The notes beneath the pieces were generated by a model. That model saw nothing but the letters and a program-made list of their open reading frames with translations. It did no database searches and was not told where the DNA came from. This document shows, piece after piece, positions 1-8,698 of a stretch of DNA of 64,000 bases. Made by a program: the position numbers and the translations under genes. The first letter of the stretch is position 1, and every line of letters begins with the position of its first letter. Origin of the DNA: Pseudomonadales bacterium (lineage in GTDB: Bacteria > Pseudomonadota > Gammaproteobacteria > Pseudomonadales > Halieaceae); contig JACKNN010000003.1 of NCBI GenBank assembly GCA_024234855.1, forward strand, positions 248,001 to 312,000, read 5' to 3'.

Positions 1-1
1 T

Positions 2-757
2 GAAGACCAGTTCGTCGATATCTCGGAACATCGAAAGGCGCTGCCGACGCTCTACAATGGCTACCGGCGCACCCGCGCCGAGCCCGCGTTCCTGCAGTCG
101 ATGGAAGTGGAGCGCTGCCTGCTGTTTCCCCTGTTCGCCACCTCGTTCGTGATTTACGACTACCTCGTGGATAACGATTTTTTCGGCGCACAGCAGGTAT
201 TGATTGGCTCGGTGTCTTCGAAAACCGGATTTGGCCTGGCCCAGATGCTGCACGATGACCCGCAGGTCACCCGGCGCGTGATCGGACTGACCTCGCCGGG
301 CAATGTTGCCTTTGTGGAACGTCTCGGTTGCTGCGATGAACTGGTGACCTATGGCAACGAGGCGAAAATTGACACGGCTGTGCCCACAGTCTACGTGGAT
401 ATGTCCGGCGACACGAAGTTGCAATCTGTGCTGCACAATTTGCTGGGCACTAACATGGTGGCGAGTGAGTCGGTGGGGGCCACCCACTGGGAGGCGCGCG
501 GCGCGACCGGCGACCTGCCGGGCGCCAGGCCGCAATTCTTTTTTGCCCCCAGCCAGATCGGCAAGCGCGAGACCGATTGGGGCCCTGGCGTGGTGATGAT
601 GAAGGCGATGATGGCCAGCGCGGAGGTGGCGAAAAAAGTCCAGGGCGACCTGGCAGTGGAGTGGATCAGGGGTGCGGACACGCTCGCCTCCGCGTGGTCG
701 GAGCTGCTGGACAACAAGGTCTCCCCCGATCGGGGCCTGATGGTGTCGTTGCTGTGA
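2..757 (+). CDS. DUF2855 family protein (3' part)
   Basis: The reading frame is open from the window edge to a TGA at 755-757, giving the last 251 residues; the start lies outside. The sequence reads as the C-terminal part of a DUF2855 protein, a family of uncharacterised MDR-like (zinc-less alcohol dehydrogenase-like) proteins. A Rossmann-type stretch, VLIGSVSSKTGFGLAQML, lies about residues 66-83 of the visible part, where a nucleotide-binding turn is expected. No catalytic role can be assigned. A sulfatase gene follows 55 bp downstream on the same strand and could be co-transcribed. The family call is from recall of conserved text and is moderately sure. Confidence 0.75.
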   Translation, partial: EDQFVDISEHRKALPTLYNGYRRTRAEPAFLQSMEVERCLLFPLFATSFVIYDYLVDNDFFGAQQVLIGSVSSKTGFGLAQMLHDDPQVTRRVIGLTSPGNVAFVERLGCCDELVTYGNEAKIDTAVPTVYVDMSGDTKLQSVLHNLLGTNMVASESVGATHWEARGATGDLPGARPQFFFAPSQIGKRETDWGPGVVMMKAMMASAEVAKKVQGDLAVEWIRGADTLASAWSELLDNKVSPDRGLMVSLL

Positions 758-812
758 GGCCGCCGCCTGGCGGCGCGGCGGCGGGCGCCCTCCCGCAGCG
801 GTTAAGGGCCTT

Positions 813-2489
813 ATGAAAAAGAGTGTTGTTGCACTGCTGGTAGTGGCCATCGGCGCGTATGCCGGCTGGCAGAACCGGGTCAACCTGCTGGTGTGGGGGC
901 TGCCCCTGGTGACCAGGATTACCCGACCCGTCGGGCCGACTATCCCGGTGGTGTGGCCCAGTGGGCCGGCAACGGCCAGCAAGCCGCCCGCAGAGCGCCC
1001 GCCCAACATCGTGTTCATCCTGGCGGATGACATGGGTTTTAACGATATTTCATTGTACAACGGCGGCGCGGCGGATGGCTCCCTGAAGACGCCGCATATC
1101 GACGCCATCGCCCGCCGGGGGGTGTTATTCGAGGACGGCTACGCCGCCAACGCGGTCTGCGCCCCCTCCCGCGCGTCCATCATGACCGGGCGCTACTCGA
1201 CGCGCTTCGGCTTCGAGTTCACCCCTTTCATGAATATCGGCACCACCATATTCACCTGGATGGACGAACTCGACCCACCGCCGATTCCCGTATTCATAGA
1301 CCAGGCCCGTGCGCGGCAGCTGCCGCCATTCCAGGACCTGGGGATGCCGGCGTCGGAAATCACCATCGCGGAAGTGCTGAAACCCCAGGGTTATTACACC
1401 GCCCACATCGGCAAATGGCACCTGGGATATCTCAAGGGTATGCGCCCGGAGGACCAGGGATTCGACGACAGCCTGAATATGGCTGGCACCCTGTACCTGC
1501 CCGTTGATGATCCTGACGTGGTGAATGCCCGGCAGGAAAGTGAAGGCATCGACAGGATGGTGTGGGCCACGGCGCGGTATGCGGCCCAGTTCAATGGCGG
1601 CGATGATTTTGAGCCCGGCGGTTACCTGACGGACTATTACACCGACGAGGCGATCAAGGTCATTGAGGCTAACCGCAATCGCCCTTTTTTCCTGTACCTT
1701 GCCCACTGGGGTATTCACAACCCGCTGCAGGCGAGCAGGGAAGATTACGACGCCTTTCCCGGCATCGAAAATCATGCCCTGCGGGTATACGCCGGCATGA
1801 TCCGGGCTCTTGACCGCAGTGTCGGCCGCATCGTCAAGGCGCTTGAGGACAACGGCCTGGGTGACAATACGCTCATCGTATTCACCAGCGATAACGGCGG
1901 CGCCGGCTATATCGGCCTGCCGGACATCAATAAACCCTTTCGCGGCTGGAAACTCGATCATTTCGAGGGTGGTATACACGTGCCCTTCATGGCCCAATGG
2001 CCAGCGCGCATACCGCAGGGCTCGGTAGTGTCCGATCCCGTCCATCATTTTGACCTGTTCCAGACTTTCGCCGCGGCGGCCGGTGCACGGGTGCCGGGCG
2101 ACCGCAAGCTGGACGGCGTCGACCTGCTGCCGTTTGTGCGGGGTGAAGTCGACGGCGTGCCGCACCGGACCCTGTTCTGGCGGGAGGGCTACCAGCAGAC
2201 GGTGCTGGACGACGGCTGGAAGCTGATCCGGTCTGACCAGCCCGACAAACCGGTGGGCACTGGTCAGCGGCGGTGGTTGTTCAATCTGCGGGCTGACCCC
2301 ACGGAGCAGAATAACCTGGCGGCACAGCTGCCCGGTAAAGTCGCCGCGCTGGAGGCATTGCTGGCCGCACATAACGCCGGGCAGGCCGAGCCCATGTGGC
2401 CCAGCGTGGTACAGACACCGCAGCTTATCGACAAGCCGGGCGGCGTCCCCTATGAAGAGGGTGACGAGTATATTTACTGGCCAAACTGA
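813..2489 (+). CDS. Membrane-anchored sulfatase
   Basis: A 558-residue type I sulfatase that should hydrolyse sulfate esters. The metal-binding start NIVFILADDMG (about 65-75) and the motif C-A-P-S-R at Cys116, followed by ASIMTGRYS, match the site where the family converts Cys to formylglycine. Lower landmarks are GKWHLGY and TSDNGG. A hydrophobic N-terminus (about 5-20) with no clear signal-peptidase site suggests an anchored, periplasm-facing enzyme. No formylglycine-generating enzyme is in the window, so maturation would depend on one encoded elsewhere. The substrate cannot be read from the sequence. A NUDIX gene follows 17 bp downstream, so the two are probably co-transcribed. Confidence 0.9.
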   Translation: MKKSVVALLVVAIGAYAGWQNRVNLLVWGLPLVTRITRPVGPTIPVVWPSGPATASKPPAERPPNIVFILADDMGFNDISLYNGGAADGSLKTPHIDAIARRGVLFEDGYAANAVCAPSRASIMTGRYSTRFGFEFTPFMNIGTTIFTWMDELDPPPIPVFIDQARARQLPPFQDLGMPASEITIAEVLKPQGYYTAHIGKWHLGYLKGMRPEDQGFDDSLNMAGTLYLPVDDPDVVNARQESEGIDRMVWATARYAAQFNGGDDFEPGGYLTDYYTDEAIKVIEANRNRPFFLYLAHWGIHNPLQASREDYDAFPGIENHALRVYAGMIRALDRSVGRIVKALEDNGLGDNTLIVFTSDNGGAGYIGLPDINKPFRGWKLDHFEGGIHVPFMAQWPARIPQGSVVSDPVHHFDLFQTFAAAAGARVPGDRKLDGVDLLPFVRGEVDGVPHRTLFWREGYQQTVLDDGWKLIRSDQPDKPVGTGQRRWLFNLRADPTEQNNLAAQLPGKVAALEALLAAHNAGQAEPMWPSVVQTPQLIDKPGGVPYEEGDEYIYWPN

Positions 2490-2506
2490 ACCTGCAGGAG
2501 TAACCG

Positions 2507-3241
2507 ATGGCGGCGCAGCCGGGCTACGATCCAAAATACATCCGGGGCAGTGAGATTCGCAGCTCCGGCCGGGCGGTGAAGCCGCGTGATGCGGCCACTC
2601 TCATCATCGTGCGCAGTGATGGCGCAGAGCCCCGGATACTGATGGGCCAGCGCGCTGCGGGCCACACATTCATGCCCAACAAGTTTGTCTTTCCCGGCGG
2701 CAAGGTGGACGCCGGCGATCATCGCCTGCAGCCACCGTACGATCTGCATCCGGCGGTGATGGCCCGCTTGTCCCGCGGCAGCTCCGAAAGCCGGGCGCGG
2801 GCGCTGGCCATGGCCGCTATCCGCGAGACCTTTGAAGAGACCGGACTGGTATTGGGCGAGCCCGATACGCCGACCCTGAAAACCCGCTCGCCGCACTGGC
2901 GCAGCTTTTTGCAATTCGATGTCAACCCGCGGCTGGATCGCCTGCACCTTGTCGCCCGTGCCATCACTCCTCCCTATCGCAGCCGGCGCTACGACGCCAG
3001 GTTTTTCATGGCGGATGCCGACCTCATCCAGGGCGACGTGCACGAGGCGCCCCAGGGCTCCGGCGAACTGTTGCGCCTGCACTGGGTGTCACTGGCCGAT
3101 ACCCATGCGCTGCCCCTGCCCAGCATCACTCGCATGGTGTTGGGCGAGGTGGAGCGGCGGCTGGAGCGGGGACATAAACCTGAGGATCCGGGCCCCTTTA
3201 TCTATTTCCGCAACGGTAAATCTGTCATCGACCAGATTTAA
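2507..3241 (+). CDS. NUDIX hydrolase (NUDT19-like)
   Basis: A 244-residue NUDIX-fold protein expected to hydrolyse a nucleoside diphosphate linked to another group. Seen: the early strand with GGKVDAGDH (about 64-72) and the box core AAIRETFEETG with R106 and E107. This gives the metal-binding REx2EExG half; the Gly-x5-Glu half is not in canonical spacing because about 30 residues are inserted before the helix. That arrangement resembles the NUDT19 group, which acts on CoA derivatives; the substrate is inferred only. The ATG at 2507 follows a good AGGAG site. It is downstream of the sulfatase and converges on the SDR at 3272. Confidence 0.82.
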   Translation: MAAQPGYDPKYIRGSEIRSSGRAVKPRDAATLIIVRSDGAEPRILMGQRAAGHTFMPNKFVFPGGKVDAGDHRLQPPYDLHPAVMARLSRGSSESRARALAMAAIRETFEETGLVLGEPDTPTLKTRSPHWRSFLQFDVNPRLDRLHLVARAITPPYRSRRYDARFFMADADLIQGDVHEAPQGSGELLRLHWVSLADTHALPLPSITRMVLGEVERRLERGHKPEDPGPFIYFRNGKSVIDQI

Positions 3242-3271
3242 TTGTCGGGCAAATACACCAGCCCCGCCCCG

Positions 3272-4054
3272 CTACGACACCAGGGTAGTACCGCCATCCA
3301 CGGCAATGACCTGGCCGGTGACAAATGCGCCGGCGGGGCTGCACAGCATAATCGCAATGCCGGCGATATCGTTTTCCTCACCCCAGCGATGCAGGGGGAT
3401 CATTGCTATTTCGGCGTCGAAGACGGACTTGTCCCGGCTGGCATACTCCGTAAGTTTGGAGAAGAAACGACCCGGAGCGATAGCGTTTACCCGTATATTT
3501 TGTTCCGCCAGGTCTTTGGCCAGGTTGCGGGTCAGCTGGTGTACCGCCGCCTTGCTGGGGCCGTAACTGTAGTTCATGAAGCCGTCGCCGATGATGCCGG
3601 CGATGGAGCCGATATTGAGCACGCTGGCGGTATTGTCGGGTCGCCCCGCCTCGCGCAGCAGCGGCAGCAACGCCTGGGTCAGGAAAAACGGCGTTTTGAC
3701 GTTGAGGTCCATCACCTTGTCCCAGCCATTCTCGGGAAAGGTATCGAGGTCTGCGCCCCAGCCGGTGCCGGCATTGTTGACCAGCACGTGCAGTGCGGGT
3801 TCGCGGCGGGTCAATTCTGCGGCCAGCGCCCTGATTTCCTCCATTGAGCTGAGATTGCCGGGCAGGGCGACGCAGTTGCCGTACTGCTCCAGGTGCTCGG
3901 CCGTGGCCCGGCATTCGTCGGCATTGCGGGCGGTGATGTACACCCGCCTGGCCCCGGCCTGCAGAAAGCCCTTGGCCATGAATTCGCCCAGGCCGCGGGA
4001 GCCGCCGGTGACCAGACAGACCTTGTCTTGCATGGAATACAGGTGTTCCAACAT
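3272..4054 (-). CDS. SDR family oxidoreductase
   Basis: A 260-residue classical short-chain dehydrogenase/reductase using NAD(P). The dinucleotide motif TGGSRGLG is at residues 16-23, NNAG is present, and the catalytic Y-x3-K is Y164/K168 (YGPSK). A C-terminal VDGG typical of the fold is present. The start at 4054 is chosen because GGAGG sits just upstream; the open frame runs further upstream but lacks SDR character. The protein resembles gluconate/3-oxoacyl reductase-type members, but the substrate is not evident. alaA lies 32 bp upstream on the same strand, so the two could share a transcript. Confidence 0.87.
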   Translation of the reverse strand: MLEHLYSMQDKVCLVTGGSRGLGEFMAKGFLQAGARRVYITARNADECRATAEHLEQYGNCVALPGNLSSMEEIRALAAELTRREPALHVLVNNAGTGWGADLDTFPENGWDKVMDLNVKTPFFLTQALLPLLREAGRPDNTASVLNIGSIAGIIGDGFMNYSYGPSKAAVHQLTRNLAKDLAEQNIRVNAIAPGRFFSKLTEYASRDKSVFDAEIAMIPLHRWGEENDIAGIAIMLCSPAGAFVTGQVIAVDGGTTLVS

Positions 4055-4086
4055 TTTGCTTCCTCCGGTTGATTGCGGTGAGGGCA

Positions 4087-5307
4087 TTATCGCCAGCCGC
4101 GCACACGCTCCAGGAACCGACTGAACCGGCCTATCGCCTCGATCAGGTGATCCCGGTCCGGCAGGAACACGATTCTGAAGTGTTGCTTGTCCACCCAGTT
4201 GAAGGCCGTGCCCTGCACCAGCAACATGTGCTCTTCCTTGAGTAGCTGCAACACCATCTTCTGGTCGTCTTCTATCGGGTAGACAGCCGGGTCCAGCTTT
4301 GGGAATAGATACATCGCAGCCATGGGTTTGACACAGCTCACGCCGGGGATGGCGGTGATCAGCTCGTGCGCCAGGTCGCGCTGCTCTTTCAGTCGCCCGC
4401 CGGGCAGGATCAGGTCGTTGATGCTCTGGTATCCGCCCAGTGCGGTCTGCACCGCGAGCATCGCCGGTACATTGGCGCACAGGCGCATGGAGGCGAGCAT
4501 TTCGAGGCCCTCTATATAGCTTTTCGCCCGACCCTTGGCGCCGCTGAGCATCATCCAGCCGGAGCGAAAGCCGGCCATGCGATAGGTTTTCGACAGGCCG
4601 TTGAAGGTGACGCAAAGCACGTCGTGTCCCAGCCTGGCCAGGGGGATATGCCGGGCGTCGTCGTAGAGAATGCGGTCGTAGATTTCGTCGGCGAAAATGA
4701 TCAGGTTGTGCTGGCGGGCGAGCTCCACGATCTGGCCCAGCGTCTCTTCGCTGTATACGGCGCCAGTGGGGTTGTTGGGGTTGATCACCACGATGCCGCG
4801 GGTATTGGGCGTAATCCTGGCCTGCATGTCCTCGAGGTCGGGCTGCCAGTCATTGGCCTCGTCACAGCGATAATGCACCGGCTTGCCGCCGCTGAGGGAG
4901 ACCGCGGCGGTCCACAGCGGGTAATCCGGGGAGGGTATCAGCATCTCATCGCCGCTGTTCAGCAGCGCCTGCATGGCCATCACGATCAGCTCGCTGGCGC
5001 CGTTGCCCAGGATGATATCCTCCACATCGACGTCCATTACCCCGTCGACCTGGTAGCGCTGCATGATGGCCTTGCGCGCCGCGAACAGGCCCTTGGAATG
5101 GCAGTAACCCTGCGCCTCGCGCAGGTTGTGGATGACATCGCGAATGATCTCGTCCGGCGCGTCAAAGCCAAAGGCGCCCGGGTTGCCGATATTCAGCTTG
5201 ATGATTTTATGGCCCTCGTCCTCCAGCCGGTTGGCATGATCGAGCACCGGGCCGCGGATGTCATAGCAGACGCCGTGCAGTTTCTGTGACTTGAGGAAAT
5301 CGTTCAT
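4087..5307 (-). CDS. alaA: Alanine-synthesising aminotransferase AlaA
   Basis: A 406-residue class I/II PLP aminotransferase that is recognisably AlaA, which makes alanine from pyruvate and glutamate. The text CYDIRGPV near the N-terminus, INPNNPTGAVYS, FADEIYD and IEGLEMLASMRLCANVPA match the enterobacterial enzyme, and its length fits (E. coli AlaA is 405). The PLP lysine is K240 in GLSKTYR. The ATG at 5307 is preferred over an upstream one at 5346 because the family begins at this point; its ribosome-binding site is weak. The upstream region is shared with a divergent GST gene. Confidence 0.93.
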   Translation of the reverse strand: MNDFLKSQKLHGVCYDIRGPVLDHANRLEDEGHKIIKLNIGNPGAFGFDAPDEIIRDVIHNLREAQGYCHSKGLFAARKAIMQRYQVDGVMDVDVEDIILGNGASELIVMAMQALLNSGDEMLIPSPDYPLWTAAVSLSGGKPVHYRCDEANDWQPDLEDMQARITPNTRGIVVINPNNPTGAVYSEETLGQIVELARQHNLIIFADEIYDRILYDDARHIPLARLGHDVLCVTFNGLSKTYRMAGFRSGWMMLSGAKGRAKSYIEGLEMLASMRLCANVPAMLAVQTALGGYQSINDLILPGGRLKEQRDLAHELITAIPGVSCVKPMAAMYLFPKLDPAVYPIEDDQKMVLQLLKEEHMLLVQGTAFNWVDKQHFRIVFLPDRDHLIEAIGRFSRFLERVRGWR

Positions 5308-5496
5308 CGGGTGATCCAGGCCTCTACGCAATAACCGGGGCGCCATTTTAGCTGAACCCGTCGCAATAACTACGGGTTGCGGGGGCCGGACGGTAAAAAT
5401 AACACGATGACGGGAGGCCGGACCTCACTATTGTGAATGCCATGTTCCTGTTTGGCCGCGCCGCCGATGCTGACCAGTCACTGCCCGCAATTGGAT

Positions 5497-5526
5497 CAAT
5501 ATGGCATTTAAGGTGCCAATATGGCA
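5497..5526. promoter_or_regulatory. Paired CAATATGGCA repeats, possible operator
   Basis: Within the 302-bp space between alaA and the divergent GST gene, the 10-mer CAATATGGCA occurs twice, at 5497-5506 and 5517-5526, starting 20 bp apart, about two helical turns. The inner halves also form an inverted repeat, TGGCA-n7-TGCCA. Such spacing suits a dimeric regulator. The second copy ends 83 bp before the GST start. No other element in this gap could be supported. Confidence 0.35.
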
Positions 5527-5609
5527 GAATCTGCGGCCGATTGGCGGCTTGAAGTCAGGCTTTGCGAGTACGACAATGGCCCGCCCGAAACCCCCGCGAG
5601 GAGTCCTCC

Positions 5610-6254
5610 ATGATCCAACTCTACGGCGTCGCCGGTTCACCCTTCGTCCGCAAGGTACTTTTCGTCCTGGCGGTTAAAGAGCTGCCTTTTGAGCACATCC
5701 AGCAAATGCCCTTCGCCAGGGACCCCGAGTACCTGAAGATCAACCCGCTGGGCAAGATACCGTCACTGCGGGACGGCGATGTCCTGCTGTGCGATTCCAC
5801 CGTAATCTGTGAGTACCTGGAGGACGCCTACCCGGAGCACCCGGTTTATCCGCTGGATATCCCCGGCAAGGCGCGGGCGCGTTGGCTGGAAGAACTGGCC
5901 GGATCCCGTGTCACCGAATTGGCGGCAGGCATTTTTTTCCAGCGGTACATGCGTCCGAAGGTCCTGAAACAGGAACCCGATGAGGCGCTGATTGAAAAAA
6001 TCATCAACAAACAGCTGCCGCCGATGCTCGACTACCTGGAGTCCCAGGTACCCGGGGAAGGCTTTCTGTTCGGTGATAATATCACGCTCGCCGATGTCAG
6101 CCTGCTCAGCCCCTTTGTCAACGCGGGTTATGCGGGCTTCGCGGTGGACCCGTCGCGCTGGCCGGTTTTTGTCGGCTTTATGGAGCGGGTCAAGTCGCAG
6201 CCGGTGGTGGCGCGCCTGCTGGCTGAAAGCGCGGCGGCCATGGGCCAGGCTTGA
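5610..6254 (+). CDS. Glutathione S-transferase family protein
   Basis: A 214-residue GST-fold protein. The N-terminal thioredoxin-like half starts IQLYGVAGSPFVRKV, with NPLGKIPSLRDGD and the glutathione-contact region DSTVICEYLE. The helical C-terminal half contains FGDNITLADVSL, the usual N-capping motif. The residue after SPF is Val, not a catalytic Cys; a Ser-type first turn is likely. The start at 5610 is used because it follows GCGAGGAG; an in-frame ATG at 5562 would add 16 residues with no GST counterpart. It precedes the acyl-CoA dehydrogenase pair by 57 bp. Conjugation of an electrophile is likely but the substrate is unknown. Confidence 0.87.
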   Translation: MIQLYGVAGSPFVRKVLFVLAVKELPFEHIQQMPFARDPEYLKINPLGKIPSLRDGDVLLCDSTVICEYLEDAYPEHPVYPLDIPGKARARWLEELAGSRVTELAAGIFFQRYMRPKVLKQEPDEALIEKIINKQLPPMLDYLESQVPGEGFLFGDNITLADVSLLSPFVNAGYAGFAVDPSRWPVFVGFMERVKSQPVVARLLAESAAAMGQA

Positions 6255-6311
6255 GCCCGCCCGACCGGGACCGACCTGGCCGGACCGGCGCGTTCGCACC
6301 GAGGGACATGC

Positions 6312-7421
6312 ATGAGTAGTACAGACTTACTGTTCGACCTGACCCCGACGGAAGAGCAGCAGATGAGCCGGGAGGTTGTCCGGCGTTTTGCCCGGGAAGA
6401 GATGGCTGTCGCGGCGCGGGCCGCCGACGAAGCCGGCGCCCTGCCGGCGGGTTTCCTGCGCAAGACAGTTGACCTCGGATTGAACTTTATGCCAGTGCCG
6501 GAGGCGCTGGGCGGGGTTGGGGCGGGACGAAGCCCGGTGTCCAATGTGTTGACTATTGAAGACCTGGCCTGTGGTGACATGTCGATGGCCATTGCCGCGC
6601 TGGCGCCCCTGTCCGTCATCAACTGTGTCATGGACTACGGTACGGACGGGCAAAAGGAAATCGTCAGCCAGGCTCTCGCGACAGCGGAGTTCACCCCGGC
6701 CGCAATGGCCCTGATGGAGCCCGGTATCGGTTTTGACGCGCGCCGGTTAAACACCAGGGCGGTGCTGCAGGAAGATGGCAGTTACCTGCTCAACGGTGCC
6801 AAGAGCATGGTGGCGTTCGGCCCCGAGGCGAGACTGCTGCTGGTATTCGCCGATACAGGGGAGGGGGTTACGCAGGGTTTTCTCGTCAGCCGCGACACGG
6901 CCGGTATCGCTTTCGAGCAAGAGGACTACATGGGGCTGCGCCCCTTGCCCCTGTACGCCATGACACTGCGCGATGTCACGCTGCCGGCCTCGGCCAGGCT
7001 GACTGCTGCCTTCGACCTGAAGCGTATGGTGAGCCTGGGCAAAATCGCCACGGCAGCGCTGGCGGTGGGCACCTGCCAGGCGGTGCTGGACTATGTCGTT
7101 CCCTACGTGAATGAAAGAATTGCCTTCGGTGAACCGATCGCCAATCGCCAGGCGGTGGCTTTTATGGTGGCTGACATCGCCACTGAACTCGAGGGCCTGC
7201 GCCTTATGGTGTACCGCGCTGCGGCCCAGGCGGAGCGGGGATTGGACTGCACCCGGATCGCCTTTCTGGCCCATCGCAACGCGATTAAGTACGGTATGAG
7301 AATCGGCACCGACGGCGTGCAATTGCTGGGCGGTCATGGTTTTACCCGCGAACATCCCGTGGAGCTGTGGTATCGCAACCTGCGCGCCCTGGCGAGCCTC
7401 GACGGCATGTTGCTGGCGTGA
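6312..7421 (+). CDS. Acyl-CoA dehydrogenase, short form without the YEGT segment
   Basis: A 369-residue member of the acyl-CoA dehydrogenase family. It has the N-terminal helical domain, a middle-domain motif altered to ALMEPGIGFD (usual TEPGAGSD), the helix NERIAFGEPIANRQA and the late motif LLGGHGFTREHPVE. The protein stops 22 residues after this motif, so it lacks the YEGTxQIQ segment that carries the catalytic glutamate in most of the family. The second dehydrogenase 43 bp downstream has it. Paired genes of this kind encode alpha2-beta2 enzymes in bacterial steroid side-chain degradation, so this may be the non-catalytic partner; that is inference. Confidence 0.88.
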   Translation: MSSTDLLFDLTPTEEQQMSREVVRRFAREEMAVAARAADEAGALPAGFLRKTVDLGLNFMPVPEALGGVGAGRSPVSNVLTIEDLACGDMSMAIAALAPLSVINCVMDYGTDGQKEIVSQALATAEFTPAAMALMEPGIGFDARRLNTRAVLQEDGSYLLNGAKSMVAFGPEARLLLVFADTGEGVTQGFLVSRDTAGIAFEQEDYMGLRPLPLYAMTLRDVTLPASARLTAAFDLKRMVSLGKIATAALAVGTCQAVLDYVVPYVNERIAFGEPIANRQAVAFMVADIATELEGLRLMVYRAAAQAERGLDCTRIAFLAHRNAIKYGMRIGTDGVQLLGGHGFTREHPVELWYRNLRALASLDGMLLA

Positions 7422-7464
7422 AAGGGGCGTGTGCGGATCGAGCGAATTGTAGGGGGACGGCAGT

Positions 7465-8661
7465 ATGATCAACCTTGAATTACCGAAGCGAATCGAGGAC
7501 ACCAGGGCGTTGTTGCGGCAGTTCTCGAGCGGCGGCCTGCGGCCAATCTCACGCAAGTACGACCTGCTGGAACCAAAGGATACCCCGCAGGAATTGTACG
7601 AACTCAGTAAACTGCTCGGTGGCGGCCGCAACCGCGGCGATACCGCCGGCGAAGGCGGAAGTGGGAATCGAAATGGCAACAACATGAGCATGGTCGTCTC
7701 CTCCGCGGAAATATGCTGGGGCGATGTCGGCCTGTTCCTGGCGCTGCCCACGGTGGGCCTGGGCAATGCCGCGGTAAACGCGGTCGCCAGCCAGCAGCAG
7801 AAAGACGAGTGGGGCGACCTGTACGCGGCCATGGCTATCACCGAACCCGGGGCGGGCTCTGATTCCGCGGCGATCAGGACCACCGCTGTCCTCGATGGCG
7901 ATGAATGGGTCATCAACGGCGAGAAGATTTTTGTCACCGCGGGCTACCGCAGCAAGCAGGTCGTGGTTTGGGCCTCGCTGGACCTCAGCCTGGGCAAGGC
8001 GGCGATCAAGTCCTTCCTGGTACCCAAGGGCACGCCGGGCATGACCGTCACCCGGGTGGAGCACAAGCTCGGTATCCGCGCCTCCGATACCGCGCAGATT
8101 GTATTTGATAACTGCCGCGTACCGAGGGCGAACCTGCTGGGCAACCCGGAGATCGCCAGGACCGCTGATGCGCGCAAGAAGGCTTTCGGCGGCGTCATGC
8201 AGACCTTCGACAATACCCGGCCCATGGTGGCCGCCCAGGCGCTGGGCGTCGCCCGGGCCGCGCTCGACCTTACCTATGAGCTGCTCGCGGACAAGGGTGT
8301 GGCGCTGGACTATGAGAAAAGCTATTTCCAGATGAGCGCGGTGGAAAACGACCTTTATGATCTCGAGGCCGAGTACGAGACGGCGCGCCTGCTGGTGCTG
8401 AAGGCCGCCTGGATGGCGGACAACAGGCAGCCCAATTCCAGCAACGCCTCCATGTCGAAGGCCAAGGCGGGCCGCATGGGCAACCAGGTGGCGCTCAAGT
8501 GCGTGGAGATCTGCGGGCAATTGGGCTACAGCAAAGCGCACCTGCTGGAAAAGTTTGCCCGCGACTCGAAGATCATTGATATTTACGAGGGCACCCAGCA
8601 GATCCAGCAACTGATTATTGCGCGGCAGGTACTGGGCAAGAGCTCCAGTGAGTTGAAGTGA
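7465..8661 (+). CDS. Acyl-CoA dehydrogenase, catalytic form
   Basis: A 398-residue flavin-dependent acyl-CoA dehydrogenase that would introduce an alpha,beta double bond into an acyl-CoA. It has the FAD/substrate loop MAITEPGAGSDSAAIR, the linker TRVEHKLGIRASDTAQI, and the C-terminal IYEGTQQIQQLIIARQVLG with the glutamate expected to be catalytic. A run GSGNRNGNN near residue 68 is unusual and probably a loop. The gene lies 43 bp after the shorter dehydrogenase and 37 bp before a lipoprotein gene, suggesting one operon. A ribosome-binding site (AGGGGGACGG) precedes the ATG. Confidence 0.92.
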   Translation: MINLELPKRIEDTRALLRQFSSGGLRPISRKYDLLEPKDTPQELYELSKLLGGGRNRGDTAGEGGSGNRNGNNMSMVVSSAEICWGDVGLFLALPTVGLGNAAVNAVASQQQKDEWGDLYAAMAITEPGAGSDSAAIRTTAVLDGDEWVINGEKIFVTAGYRSKQVVVWASLDLSLGKAAIKSFLVPKGTPGMTVTRVEHKLGIRASDTAQIVFDNCRVPRANLLGNPEIARTADARKKAFGGVMQTFDNTRPMVAAQALGVARAALDLTYELLADKGVALDYEKSYFQMSAVENDLYDLEAEYETARLLVLKAAWMADNRQPNSSNASMSKAKAGRMGNQVALKCVEICGQLGYSKAHLLEKFARDSKIIDIYEGTQQIQQLIIARQVLGKSSSELK

Positions 8662-8698
8662 GCGCGTCGCCAATGAATTCTTGCAGAGAGGCCGTCGA

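Noticed and set aside
1125..2534. Long open frame antisense to the sulfatase gene
   Set aside because: It is a mirror of a well-supported sulfatase gene in GC-rich DNA, with no recognisable family text.
4055..4615. Upstream extension of the SDR reading frame
   Set aside because: It runs antiparallel to nothing useful and overlaps alaA on the same strand in another frame; GGAGG before 4054 fixes the start.
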